Below are positions 1 through 5,383 of a stretch of 5,400 nucleotides of DNA, piece by piece. Source of the stretch: Actinomycetota bacterium (lineage in GTDB: Bacteria; Actinomycetota; Acidimicrobiia; Acidimicrobiales; Ilumatobacteraceae); contig VERK01000154.1 in NCBI GenBank assembly GCA_018882725.1, positions 1 to 5,400 of the forward strand, written 5' to 3'. Position 1 is the stretch's first letter; every line of letters begins with the position of its first letter. The translations under genes and the position numbers were made by a program. The notes beneath the pieces are model-generated. The model saw only the letters and a list, made by a program, of their open reading frames with translations, did not search any database and had not been told where the DNA came from.

Positions 1-127
1 TCCGATGATCGTGGATCGCCTTCTCCACCTGACGGCGACACAGTTGCTGCAGGTGCTCGGCACAGAAGTTGGCATTGTGGCGCGGGAGATCGATGATCGC
101 CGGATTCCGGCAGGTACGGCACTTCAT
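1..127 (-). CDS. ttuA: tRNA-5-methyluridine(54) 2-sulfurtransferase, TtuA family (N-terminal 42 residues; cut by window edge)
   Basis: Reading the minus strand from an ATG at 127-125 gives 42 residues that run off the left edge. Seen: a CxxC pair at Cys3/Cys6 and a CxxH pair at Cys22/His25, then a basic helix ending VEKAIHDHR. This layout, including the 15-residue spacing between the pairs and the following ERAI-RHR-like helix, matches the N-terminal zinc finger of Thermus TtuA as I remember it. Family knowledge: TtuA is an adenylating, iron-sulfur-dependent thiolase of the TtcA/Ncs6 group. It takes sulfur from the thiocarboxylate of TtuB to make 2-thioribothymidine at position 54 of tRNA. 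The gene directly upstream encodes a TtuB-like carrier, which supports the call strongly. The start is fixed by a GGAGG six bases upstream and by the 2-nt gap from the ttuB stop. The catalytic PP-loop (SGGKDS) lies outside the window, so activity cannot be judged. A related TtcA/Ncs6-like enzyme with another tRNA target is the main alternative. Confidence 0.87.
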   Translation of the reverse strand, partial: MKCRTCRNPAIIDLPRHNANFCAEHLQQLCRRQVEKAIHDHR

Positions 128-129
128 CG

Positions 130-324
130 TCAGCCTCCGGAGATGACCGGACGAATCTCGATCTCGTCGTCGTCGTGCAGTTCACCGTCGCCCGGCACGA
201 GTTCACCGTTTCGGATCACGAGGTGAGCCTCGCGCGACAGTCCGAGTTCGTTCAGAAGTGCGTGCACTCGACGACGGCCGTCGATCGTGATCTCGCGGCG
301 GGGGTTGCGCAGCAGAACGCGCAT
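130..324 (-). CDS. ttuB: Ubiquitin-like sulfur carrier protein, TtuB (ThiS/MoaD superfamily)
   Basis: 64 residues. It begins MRVLLRNPRR, has a beta-grasp pattern (beta strand 1-6, strand 11-16, helix 20-29, strand 34-38, acidic loop 48-54, strand 54-59) and ends in ISGG. The C-terminal Gly-Gly is the site that ThiS/MoaD/TtuB proteins use to carry sulfur as a thiocarboxylate. Length, the MRV-LR start and the ISGG end fit Thermus TtuB better than ThiS (which usually starts with a bare strand and lies among thi genes) or MoaD. The partner TtuA starts 2 nt after the stop. Family knowledge: TtuB is activated by an E1-like enzyme (TtuC), receives sulfur from a cysteine desulfurase and donates it to TtuA. 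In Thermus it is also attached to lysines of proteins, like ubiquitin. The start ATG (324-322) overlaps the upstream stop by one base (TGATG). There is no Shine-Dalgarno sequence, so translation by re-initiation is likely. A much longer open frame continues upstream to 1239, but that part is a shadow of the genes in other frames. Confidence 0.88.
   Translation of the reverse strand: MRVLLRNPRREITIDGRRRVHALLNELGLSREAHLVIRNGELVPGDGELHDDDEIEIRPVISGG
134..138 (-). promoter_or_regulatory. Shine-Dalgarno sequence GGAGG for ttuA, inside ttuB
   Basis: GGAGG on the minus strand with six bases to the ttuA ATG at 127. The five bases lie within the GGA and GGC codons that encode the terminal Gly-Gly of TtuB, so the same bases encode the sulfur-carrying tail and recruit ribosomes to ttuA. 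This fixes the ttuA start and implies translational coupling. Confidence 0.85.
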
Positions 325-515
325 CAACGGTCGGACGCCGTGATGGTGATCGACTGACCGGGCTCGAGTCGCTCGGAAGCGACGATCTGCGGCCGCCGGG
401 CCGCGAGGCGACGAATGAGGCGCACACCCCACACGACCACCCCGACCGCGGTCCAGGCCCGCCGTCCGCGCAGGAATCCCTCGCGCAGACTTCGCGCGCG
501 CAGGAAAGCGAACAT
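324..515 (-). CDS. Small arginine-rich protein with a short hydrophobic segment (uncharacterised)
   Basis: 63 residues from ATG at 515-513. Seen: 13 arginines and no lysine, a basic N-terminal third, one moderately hydrophobic stretch at about residues 20-34 (AWTAVGVVVWGVRLI), a second basic cluster (RRLAARR, 35-41) and a C-terminal stretch (ASERLEPGQSITITASD) predicted as beta strand. I recall small actinobacterial proteins with a similar membrane stretch followed by an S-E-x-L-x-P-G-Q/E-x-L-x-I-T tail, but none with an assigned function. The hydrophobic segment is short for a full transmembrane helix, so it may be a single-pass or peripheral membrane protein. It starts 2 nt after the 69-aa membrane protein and its stop overlaps the ttuB start by one base. 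This placement, rather than any motif, is the main reason to accept it as real. No Shine-Dalgarno sequence is visible. No function is assigned. Confidence 0.7.
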   Translation of the reverse strand: MFAFLRARSLREGFLRGRRAWTAVGVVVWGVRLIRRLAARRPQIVASERLEPGQSITITASDR

Positions 516-517
516 CG

Positions 518-727
518 TCAGACGCGCCGGATCTCGACGACAGCCGAACGGCGCTTACCGGAGCGACGACCGAGCAAGTAGAAAGCCACGACCAGCACGA
601 CCCCGACACCAACGGCGAGACCGACGATCGCACTCTTGCGATCTTCGACCTTCTCCTGGACGTCGCCTTGAAGACCGCGCAACTTGCGTTCGATGTCGTC
701 GCGAGAGATGTGATCAACGCGAGCCAT
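518..727 (-). CDS. Small single-pass membrane protein (uncharacterised)
   Basis: 69 residues from ATG at 727-725. Seen: a charged, probably helical N-terminal region with heptad-like spacing (IERKLRGLQGDVQEKVEDR, 12-30), one clear transmembrane helix at about 33-53 (AIVGLAVGVGVVLVVAFYLL) and a short basic tail (GRRSGKRR) ending in EIRRV. The positive charges after the helix suggest that the C-terminus is cytoplasmic. The shape resembles actinobacterial small proteins such as DUF3618 and YqjD-like families, which also have a soluble helix and one membrane anchor and often sit beside Holin-X proteins, but I see no diagnostic motif of either. A strong AAGGAG lies 7 nt upstream of the ATG, within the end of the Holin-X gene, and the two genes overlap by 14 nt. 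Function is unknown. Confidence 0.8.
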   Translation of the reverse strand: MARVDHISRDDIERKLRGLQGDVQEKVEDRKSAIVGLAVGVGVVLVVAFYLLGRRSGKRRSAVVEIRRV

Positions 728-1061
728 GACCAGGCTCCTTTCCGAGGGTCGCCTTCTTCACTCGTGACAACGCGACAGCGGCCACGATCGCCGCGGCGAC
801 GAGAACGATGAGATACGGAACCCAGCTCCAGCCACCATCGAACGCGGACGTCTCGGTTTGGAGCAACCGCAGGACTCCGATCAGAACGAAAACAGTGCCC
901 AGACCGATGAACACCGCACCAGCGGCACCAAGAGCCAGCCATCGGCCGGCACCCTTCAACGGGGCGAGAGTCTCCTGCTTGGCGTAGTCGCGGACGAGAT
1001 CGACGACTTCGCCGATACTGGCCGACTCGTGGTGGCTGGGACTCGTGTCGGGCACCCCCAT
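714..1061 (-). CDS. Holin-X / DUF1469-like phage holin family membrane protein
   Basis: 115 residues. Seen: a polar N-terminus, an amphipathic helix with a V-x-D-Y-x-K-Q-E-T-L-x-P-L-K-G pattern (residues 19-37), transmembrane helix 1 at about 41-67, a short loop containing LQTETSAFDGGWSWVPY, transmembrane helix 2 at about 80-99 and a basic tail. The amphipathic helix, the LQTET loop and the WSWVPY start of helix 2 are the hallmarks of the actinobacterial 'phage holin family / Holin-X' (DUF1469-type) proteins as I know them. Despite the name these are chromosomal proteins of unknown role, and nothing here suggests a prophage: no lysin, integrase or structural genes. The ATG at 1061-1059 has only a poor upstream match (AGAAA directly before it). 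The gene follows a 62-nt gap after the LON protein and overlaps the next gene by 14 nt. Confidence 0.85.
   Translation of the reverse strand: MGVPDTSPSHHESASIGEVVDLVRDYAKQETLAPLKGAGRWLALGAAGAVFIGLGTVFVLIGVLRLLQTETSAFDGGWSWVPYLIVLVAAAIVAAVALSRVKKATLGKEPGHGSR
735..740 (-). promoter_or_regulatory. Shine-Dalgarno sequence AAGGAG for the 69-aa membrane protein
   Basis: AAGGAG on the minus strand, 7 nt before the ATG at 727. It is the best Shine-Dalgarno match in the window and lies within the last codons of the Holin-X-like gene. It supports the short start and the 14-nt overlap. Confidence 0.8.
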
Positions 1062-1123
1062 TTTCTAGCAGCCAGGGCCGAAAACGCCACCCGCCCCGTG
1101 CCGTCTGATGCCGTCGACGATCG
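1062..1123. other. Only internal intergenic gap; no clear signal
   Basis: A 62-bp gap between the LON-domain gene and the Holin-X-like gene. On the minus strand I looked for a promoter for the left-hand genes and a terminator for the right-hand ones and saw neither. There is no stem followed by a T tract. The TAGAAA just before the ATG is too close to the start to act as a -10. A short imperfect dyad (TCTGA/TCAGA around CGTCGACG, 1104-1128) spans the LON stop codon. Read-through from the upstream genes is the simplest reading. Confidence 0.5.
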
Positions 1124-1750
1124 TCAGATCTCGTCAGTGAGGCGGAATCGGGTGACCGCGATGAGGTCGTCCAACGCGACCGCGACCCGTTCGTAACGCT
1201 CGGCGACATCGGGTGCGGCCAGGATCGACTGCCGATCACTCGGGCCGAAGGGAAGGATCGACGCCACCCGGCACACGAACTCCGACGGTGTCTCGTCGAC
1301 TTCGGGTTCGACCACCGGACCAGGGCGGTCGGTGGCGTGAGCGACGAGATCGATGAACACGGCCAGTCGTTGCGCGAGATCGGCCGCCACGAACTCGTTC
1401 ACCTCATCGTTCTCGTCGGGCCAGTCGTCGACCATCGCCACCGGATACGGATCGTCGTCGAGCCAACGCTCGACCCTGATGCGCCGATCACCCACGGCCA
1501 GAACGGAGCGACGACCGTCTTCGTGTTCGAGCATGCGAACAATTCGCGCCACACAACCGACCGCTGTTCGCTCGTCGCCACCCCCGACTTCACTCCCCCG
1601 CTCGATCAGAACCACCCCGAACTCGGGTGTGGTCGCGGCTCGGCAGTCGTCCATCATCATCAGATAGCGCAGTTCGAACACGTTCAACGGCAGAGCCGCA
1701 CCGGGCAAGAGCGGGGTGCCGAGCGGGAACATCGGCAACCGATAACTCAC
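1124..1750 (-). CDS. Stand-alone LON substrate-binding (N-terminal) domain protein
   Basis: 208 residues from a GTG at 1750-1748. Seen: the opening pattern LPMFPLGTPLLPGAALPLNVFE, followed by RYLMMMDDC (residues 5-36). It is the classic start of the LON N-terminal domain, in which the P-L-G-x-x-L-x-P-G and L-P-L-x-x-F-E-x-R-Y elements are conserved. Next come GVVLIERG (45-52), GCVARI (65-70), a strand-rich middle and a helical C-terminal half (113-200) with the family's ASILPFGPSDRQSIL segment (163-177). There is no AAA+ or protease domain, so this is the short COG2802-type protein, not Lon protease. Family knowledge: the domain binds unfolded protein segments in Lon, but the role of free-standing bacterial versions is not settled. 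The GTG overlaps the dacB stop by four bases (GTGA), without a Shine-Dalgarno sequence, so coupled translation is likely. An in-frame ATG six codons in (1732) is a weaker alternative because it would cut into the conserved first strand. Confidence 0.88.
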   Translation of the reverse strand: MSYRLPMFPLGTPLLPGAALPLNVFELRYLMMMDDCRAATTPEFGVVLIERGSEVGGGDERTAVGCVARIVRMLEHEDGRRSVLAVGDRRIRVERWLDDDPYPVAMVDDWPDENDEVNEFVAADLAQRLAVFIDLVAHATDRPGPVVEPEVDETPSEFVCRVASILPFGPSDRQSILAAPDVAERYERVAVALDDLIAVTRFRLTDEI

Positions 1751-3198
1751 GGCGTCGCTACCGGTTCGAGTGGAACGAGTCGATCGGCGGTGGGTCCGGA
1801 CGGATACGAACTCAACGCATCGGAGAGATACGTCTCCCAGATGGGCCGGAACGTCCCCTCCTGATCGACGCCGTTGCCTTCGAGCATCACGGCGAACCGA
1901 ATCGTGCCCACCCCGTCGACGGGCACGTAACCGACCAAGGCCTTGACGCCCGTCAGGCTGCCGGTCTTGCCGACGAGGCGGGCCTCGAGCGGATCGCCGA
2001 TGAAGTCGTCGGCCAACGTGCCGGTGCGACCGGCCACCGCCATGGCCGCGACCAACGGAGAGTCGATGCGGTAGCGGTCGAGCAAGGCCATCATCGCCGC
2101 ACACGTCATCTTGTTCTCGCGGGCCAACCCCGACCCGTCGACGATCACCACACCGCTCATCGGGACACCCCAGGACTCGAGGCGTTCGCGCATCGTGGCA
2201 GTTCCTGCACCGCGTGAGCCCGCACCCTTGGCGGCCCGACCGATTTCCTTCACCATCATTTCGGCCGTGTTGTTGTCGCTGTTGCGCAACATCTCGCCGA
2301 CCACCTGCGACAGGGGTGCCGATGACACCGAAGCCACGGCCGGGAGTCCGGCCGGCATGACACCCGATGTGGGCTGACCCGCGATCACGACCCCGCGCGC
2401 TTGCAGCAAACGGGTGAACTCTTGAGCGGCCGATTGCGCCGGGTCGGCGGCGCGTCCCGGCTGGCCGCGGGTGATGCCGTCGTTCGCGAGCAAGGCCGAG
2501 ATCGGTCCGCCTTCCACGGCGCGGAAGGTGATCGGCCACTCGGACGGATACAACTCGGCGTCGTAACGCGACGCATCGCCGACCACGTTGCCAGCCACCT
2601 GGGTCACACCCGCCTGCACGACGGCGTCGGCCAGCGCGTCGAAGGACGTTGCCGGCTGTTGTGGGTAGCGGTTGTACGAACCGTCGTCGGGATACCACGA
2701 CGACGCCAACAGTGGATCGCCACCGCCCACGAGATAGATCGAACCCACTGATCCGTTCACGATCTCGGCGTGAACCGAAGTGGTGTACACGAAGTCAGGC
2801 CCGAGCACGTCGAGCGCCACGGCGGCAACAGCGACCTTCAGCGTGCTGGCCGGAGTCACCGGCGTATCGATGCCGTCAGAAAGCGCGAGCGCACCGTCGA
2901 CGGAAACTGCCGCGCACGATCCGGGCAACACGGCGCCACCCAACGGACGCAACGCTCCTTCGAAGGCCGTCGACGACGTCTCACGCGCGAGGACCTCCGG
3001 GGTTCGGCGCGCCGAGAGGACCGGCGTTCGTGGCGTGGTGGCCGGAAACTCGGCGATTCGATCCGGTTCCGGAGGCGCGCTGTCGTCCTGCGACAACGCG
3101 TAACGCCAGACGCCGAACAGAACGACGGCTGGGAATGCCGCGATGAACAAGAGAGTGGCGATCGGGTTGGCCGCTGGCCGCGTTCGCCGGTCGGGCAT
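1747..3198 (-). CDS. dacB: D-alanyl-D-alanine carboxypeptidase/endopeptidase, PBP4 (peptidase S13) family
   Basis: 483 residues. Seen: a basic N-terminus and one hydrophobic segment (about 13-34) that could be a membrane anchor or an uncleaved signal; a Pro/Thr-rich linker (40-75); and the three active-site motifs of penicillin-recognising enzymes, SxxK as Ser118-Thr-Leu-Lys121, SxN as Ser307-Asp-Asn309 and KTG as Lys411-Thr-Gly413. Typical family segments VGGGDPLL (157-164), NSDNNTAEMM (306-315) and VDGSGL (353-358) are present. All catalytic residues are intact. Family knowledge: the enzyme trims D-Ala from peptidoglycan stem peptides and can cut D-Ala-mDAP crosslinks outside the membrane. 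The SxxK-SxN distance is 189 residues, against about 245 in E. coli PBP4 as I recall, so the inserted domains are reduced. The ATG overlaps the upstream stop (TGATG) and is preceded by GAGGA at 5-nt spacing. The stop overlaps the LON-gene start. Confidence 0.93.
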   Translation of the reverse strand: MPDRRTRPAANPIATLLFIAAFPAVVLFGVWRYALSQDDSAPPEPDRIAEFPATTPRTPVLSARRTPEVLARETSSTAFEGALRPLGGAVLPGSCAAVSVDGALALSDGIDTPVTPASTLKVAVAAVALDVLGPDFVYTTSVHAEIVNGSVGSIYLVGGGDPLLASSWYPDDGSYNRYPQQPATSFDALADAVVQAGVTQVAGNVVGDASRYDAELYPSEWPITFRAVEGGPISALLANDGITRGQPGRAADPAQSAAQEFTRLLQARGVVIAGQPTSGVMPAGLPAVASVSSAPLSQVVGEMLRNSDNNTAEMMVKEIGRAAKGAGSRGAGTATMRERLESWGVPMSGVVIVDGSGLARENKMTCAAMMALLDRYRIDSPLVAAMAVAGRTGTLADDFIGDPLEARLVGKTGSLTGVKALVGYVPVDGVGTIRFAVMLEGNGVDQEGTFRPIWETYLSDALSSYPSGPTADRLVPLEPVATP

Positions 3199-5348
3199 CA
3201 GAGTCCTCGACGACGACGGAATTCGGCCGCGCGGTAGAGGTGACCGAGTGCGGTGACCGCGCGATTCCCCGACGAGTAACAGAGACGACCCGTGGCGCGA
3301 ACCGTCGCGGGTCCGGGATTGTCGGGGTCGGCCACCGCGAGTTCGGTCGCGACGAGGATCGGCTTGTTGGTGCGGCGCGACAATTCGTCAGCCGCTTCGG
3401 CGAAGCGCTGATCCTGACGTTCGTGATAGGCGACGATCCGCTCGAGGCCGTGATCGGGATAGAAACCACCCTCGCGCATCAGACGCGCTTGGTTGGCCTG
3501 GATTCCGATACCCAGATAGATGATCGAGTGCACATCGGGGTGACTGGCGATCAACTCGAGCACTTCAGGAATCGTGTCGCGCGTTTCGCCTCCGGCACAG
3601 TCGACCGGATTGCCCCGACTCCAACGCGGCGGCAGCTTCTCGTCGATCGCCGACTTCAGATCGTCGGGCAACGGCACGAGGACGAGTGAGCCGTCGCGCG
3701 TCAGAGCATCCGACGTGACGACACCCCAGCCGCCAGCCGTCGTGAGCACCACCACGTTCGGCCCGGATGGGAGCGGTTGAGTCGCGAAGGTGGCCGCTGC
3801 CTCGAAGGCTTCCTCCACGGTCGCGGCTCGGGTGATACCGGCGGCACGACAGAATCCGTCGAACACCTTGTCGTTGGCGGCCAACGCTCCGGTGTGCGAC
3901 GCCGCCGCGCGGGCTCCACCTTCGGTGGCACCACCCTTGACGAGAACCAACGGCTTGCGACGAGCGGCCGAGCCGAGGCGCTCCATGAGAGACCGCCCAT
4001 CGGTGATGCCCTCCACGTACGCGAGTCCGACGGCGGTGGCCGGGTCATCGGCGTAGAAGTCGAGGTAGTCGGCCACCGACACCGCGGCAGCGTTGCCGGC
4101 CGACACCGCCCGGCTGATGCCGACACCAGTCGCTCGTGCGTAGTTCATGAAACTCGACACGAAGTTGCCGCTCTGGCTCGCGACACCGATGCGGCCGGCC
4201 GGTGGATATGGCGCGACGATCTGCGCACACAGATTGGCGGGGGTACTCACGACACCTTGACCGTTCGGGCCGGCCAGAAGGATGCCGAGTTCGTCAGCCA
4301 GTGCGACCAGTTCGGCTTCGGCTCGTCGCCCCTCGTCGCCGGCTTCGCCATAACCAGCCGATGTGAGGAATGCGGCCTTCACACCTTTGGCAGCACACGC
4401 GCGCAGCAGATCGGGGTTGGCCGACGCCGGGGTGCACACGAACACGAGGTCGATCGCCTGATCGGGAAGCGAGGCGATGTCGGCGACGGTCTTGATACCC
4501 AGGACCTCTTCACCTTGCAGGTTGGTGCCGTGGACAGCTCCGCGATATCCAGCCGCGAGAATGTTGTGGAGCGAGACGAAACCGAATTTTCCTGGATGAG
4601 TCGACGCTCCGGTGACGAGTACGCCGCGCGGATCGAACAGAGCACGGAACTGTGCGTCAGATGGCCGCGGCCGTGCCACGGCTGGAGGTGGTGACGACGG
4701 TCCGATCTCCACCAAGGCATCGACGGCCACCGGAATTCCGTCCGCGCCAACGATCAACGGATTCACGTCCACGCTCGCCACATCGGAACGCTCGGCGGCC
4801 AATCGACCCAGGCCGACCAGAACGTCGACGATCGCCTCGCGATCGACCGCTTTCTCACCACGGAATTCGCCCAACAGTTTCTGCGTCGCCAGATCGGCGA
4901 TCATTTCGTGCGCGGTGATGCGATCGAGCGGTGCCGGCCGGAACACCACGTCGGCCACGGCCTCGGCCAGCACTCCCCCGACGCCGAGCATCACACTGGC
5001 GCCGAACTGCGGATCGCGCACCACACCGGCGATGAGTTCGCGATTGCCGCGCACCATCGGTGCCAGGAGAACCGAGACGTCGCCATCCTCGGGACGAGCC
5101 GCCGCGAGAAGTTCGGCCGTGGCAGCCGCCACCGCAGCGTCGTCGGTGAGACGGAGACGCACGAGTCCGCGTTCGGTCTTGTGGGCGATCGCGTCACCGC
5201 ACAACTTGGCCACGACGGGCAGTCCGATTTCCCGAGCGGCAACGACCGCGGCATCGGGGCTGACGACCAGCCGTTCGGGCGCCATGGGCACTCCGTACTC
5301 GGCGAGCAGGGACTTGGACGCCGACTCGGAGAGGGTGCGTGACGACAT
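3198..5348 (-). CDS. Acyl-CoA synthetase (ADP-forming) / acetate-CoA ligase family, beta-alpha fusion
   Basis: 716 residues. Seen: an N-terminal ATP-grasp_5 half (about 1-215) with VVAKL (45-49) and the HKTERG motif (His56), ending in VDVNPLIV (193-200). A CoA-binding Rossmann half follows, with GASTHPGKFGF (247-257) and GPNGQG (360-365). Then come the ligase domains with SQSGNF (391-396), SAGNAAAVSVADYLDFYADD (416-435), SHTGAL (His485) and NPVD (580-583). Family knowledge: these enzymes interconvert acyl-CoA, ADP and phosphate with free acid, CoA and ATP. The His in SHTGAL is the phosphorylated one and the His in HKTxxG relays phosphate in the ATP-grasp half; both are present. The order is ATP-grasp first, the reverse of the commoner alpha-beta fusion. 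There is no fused acetyltransferase domain. The acid used cannot be told from sequence. ATG 5348 is preferred; a GTG at 5390 would add 14 unconserved residues, and no Shine-Dalgarno sequence precedes either. It is first in the dacB/LON operon. Confidence 0.92.
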   Translation of the reverse strand: MSSRTLSESASKSLLAEYGVPMAPERLVVSPDAAVVAAREIGLPVVAKLCGDAIAHKTERGLVRLRLTDDAAVAAATAELLAAARPEDGDVSVLLAPMVRGNRELIAGVVRDPQFGASVMLGVGGVLAEAVADVVFRPAPLDRITAHEMIADLATQKLLGEFRGEKAVDREAIVDVLVGLGRLAAERSDVASVDVNPLIVGADGIPVAVDALVEIGPSSPPPAVARPRPSDAQFRALFDPRGVLVTGASTHPGKFGFVSLHNILAAGYRGAVHGTNLQGEEVLGIKTVADIASLPDQAIDLVFVCTPASANPDLLRACAAKGVKAAFLTSAGYGEAGDEGRRAEAELVALADELGILLAGPNGQGVVSTPANLCAQIVAPYPPAGRIGVASQSGNFVSSFMNYARATGVGISRAVSAGNAAAVSVADYLDFYADDPATAVGLAYVEGITDGRSLMERLGSAARRKPLVLVKGGATEGGARAAASHTGALAANDKVFDGFCRAAGITRAATVEEAFEAAATFATQPLPSGPNVVVLTTAGGWGVVTSDALTRDGSLVLVPLPDDLKSAIDEKLPPRWSRGNPVDCAGGETRDTIPEVLELIASHPDVHSIIYLGIGIQANQARLMREGGFYPDHGLERIVAYHERQDQRFAEAADELSRRTNKPILVATELAVADPDNPGPATVRATGRLCYSSGNRAVTALGHLYRAAEFRRRRGL
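3204..3208 (-). promoter_or_regulatory. Shine-Dalgarno sequence GAGGA for dacB
   Basis: GAGGA on the minus strand, 5 nt before the dacB ATG at 3198. It lies in the last codons (Arg-Gly-Leu) of the acyl-CoA synthetase. Together with the TGATG overlap it fixes the dacB start. Confidence 0.75.
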
Positions 5349-5383
5349 GTGTCCACGGTAGGCGTCGGGTCGTGACGACGACC
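5349..5383 (-). promoter_or_regulatory. Putative leaderless promoter of the synthetase-dacB-LON operon
   Basis: On the minus strand, TACCGT (+ strand 5355-5360) fits the actinobacterial -10 consensus TAnnnT. Exactly six bases separate it from the ATG, so transcription would start at or next to the A of the start codon, giving a leaderless mRNA. The lack of a Shine-Dalgarno sequence upstream of the ATG agrees. The -35 hexamer at 17-bp spacing (GGTCGT, 5378-5383) is a poor match to TTGACA, which hints at an activator or an alternative sigma factor. This is inference from motif position only. Confidence 0.5.

Noticed and set aside
165..178. TCG/CGT trinucleotide run resembling a microsatellite
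   Set aside because: It is short and simply encodes the acidic loop (Asp-Asp-Asp-Glu) of the beta-grasp protein on the minus strand.
714..1061. Prophage lysis gene suggested by the 'phage holin' family name
   Set aside because: No endolysin, integrase, structural or other phage genes are nearby. The sequence fits the chromosomal actinobacterial Holin-X group.
1104..1128. Possible terminator hairpin after the LON gene (TCTGA/TCAGA around CGTCGACG)
   Set aside because: The outer stem is only five pairs, the inner palindrome is off-centre by half a base, and no T tract follows on the minus strand.
858..1196. 112-codon plus-strand frame spanning the 62-bp gap
   Set aside because: Mostly antisense to the Holin-X-like gene and the LON gene end; polar low-complexity translation without family features.
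325..1239. Long upstream extension of the ttuB frame to 1239
   Set aside because: It crosses three well-supported genes in another frame and reads as Arg/Ser-rich nonsense. Only the final 64 codons match a beta-grasp carrier.
1627..2217. 196-codon open frame on the plus strand
   Set aside because: Antisense to dacB and the LON gene; no motif, no Shine-Dalgarno support, and composition typical of a shadow frame.
1751..2698. Upstream extension of the LON-domain frame across dacB
   Set aside because: The extension overlaps a catalytically intact dacB and has no domain features. The LON domain begins right at the GTG at 1750.
3777..4694. 305-codon open frame on the plus strand
   Set aside because: It lies wholly opposite the acyl-CoA synthetase, whose motifs are clear. 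The translation is low-complexity and Arg/Gly/His-rich with no domain pattern, as expected from the antisense of GC-rich coding DNA.
4612..5361. 249-codon open frame on the plus strand
   Set aside because: Antisense to the ATP-grasp half of the synthetase; the translation is a Ser/Thr/Arg/Ala-rich string without recognisable motifs.
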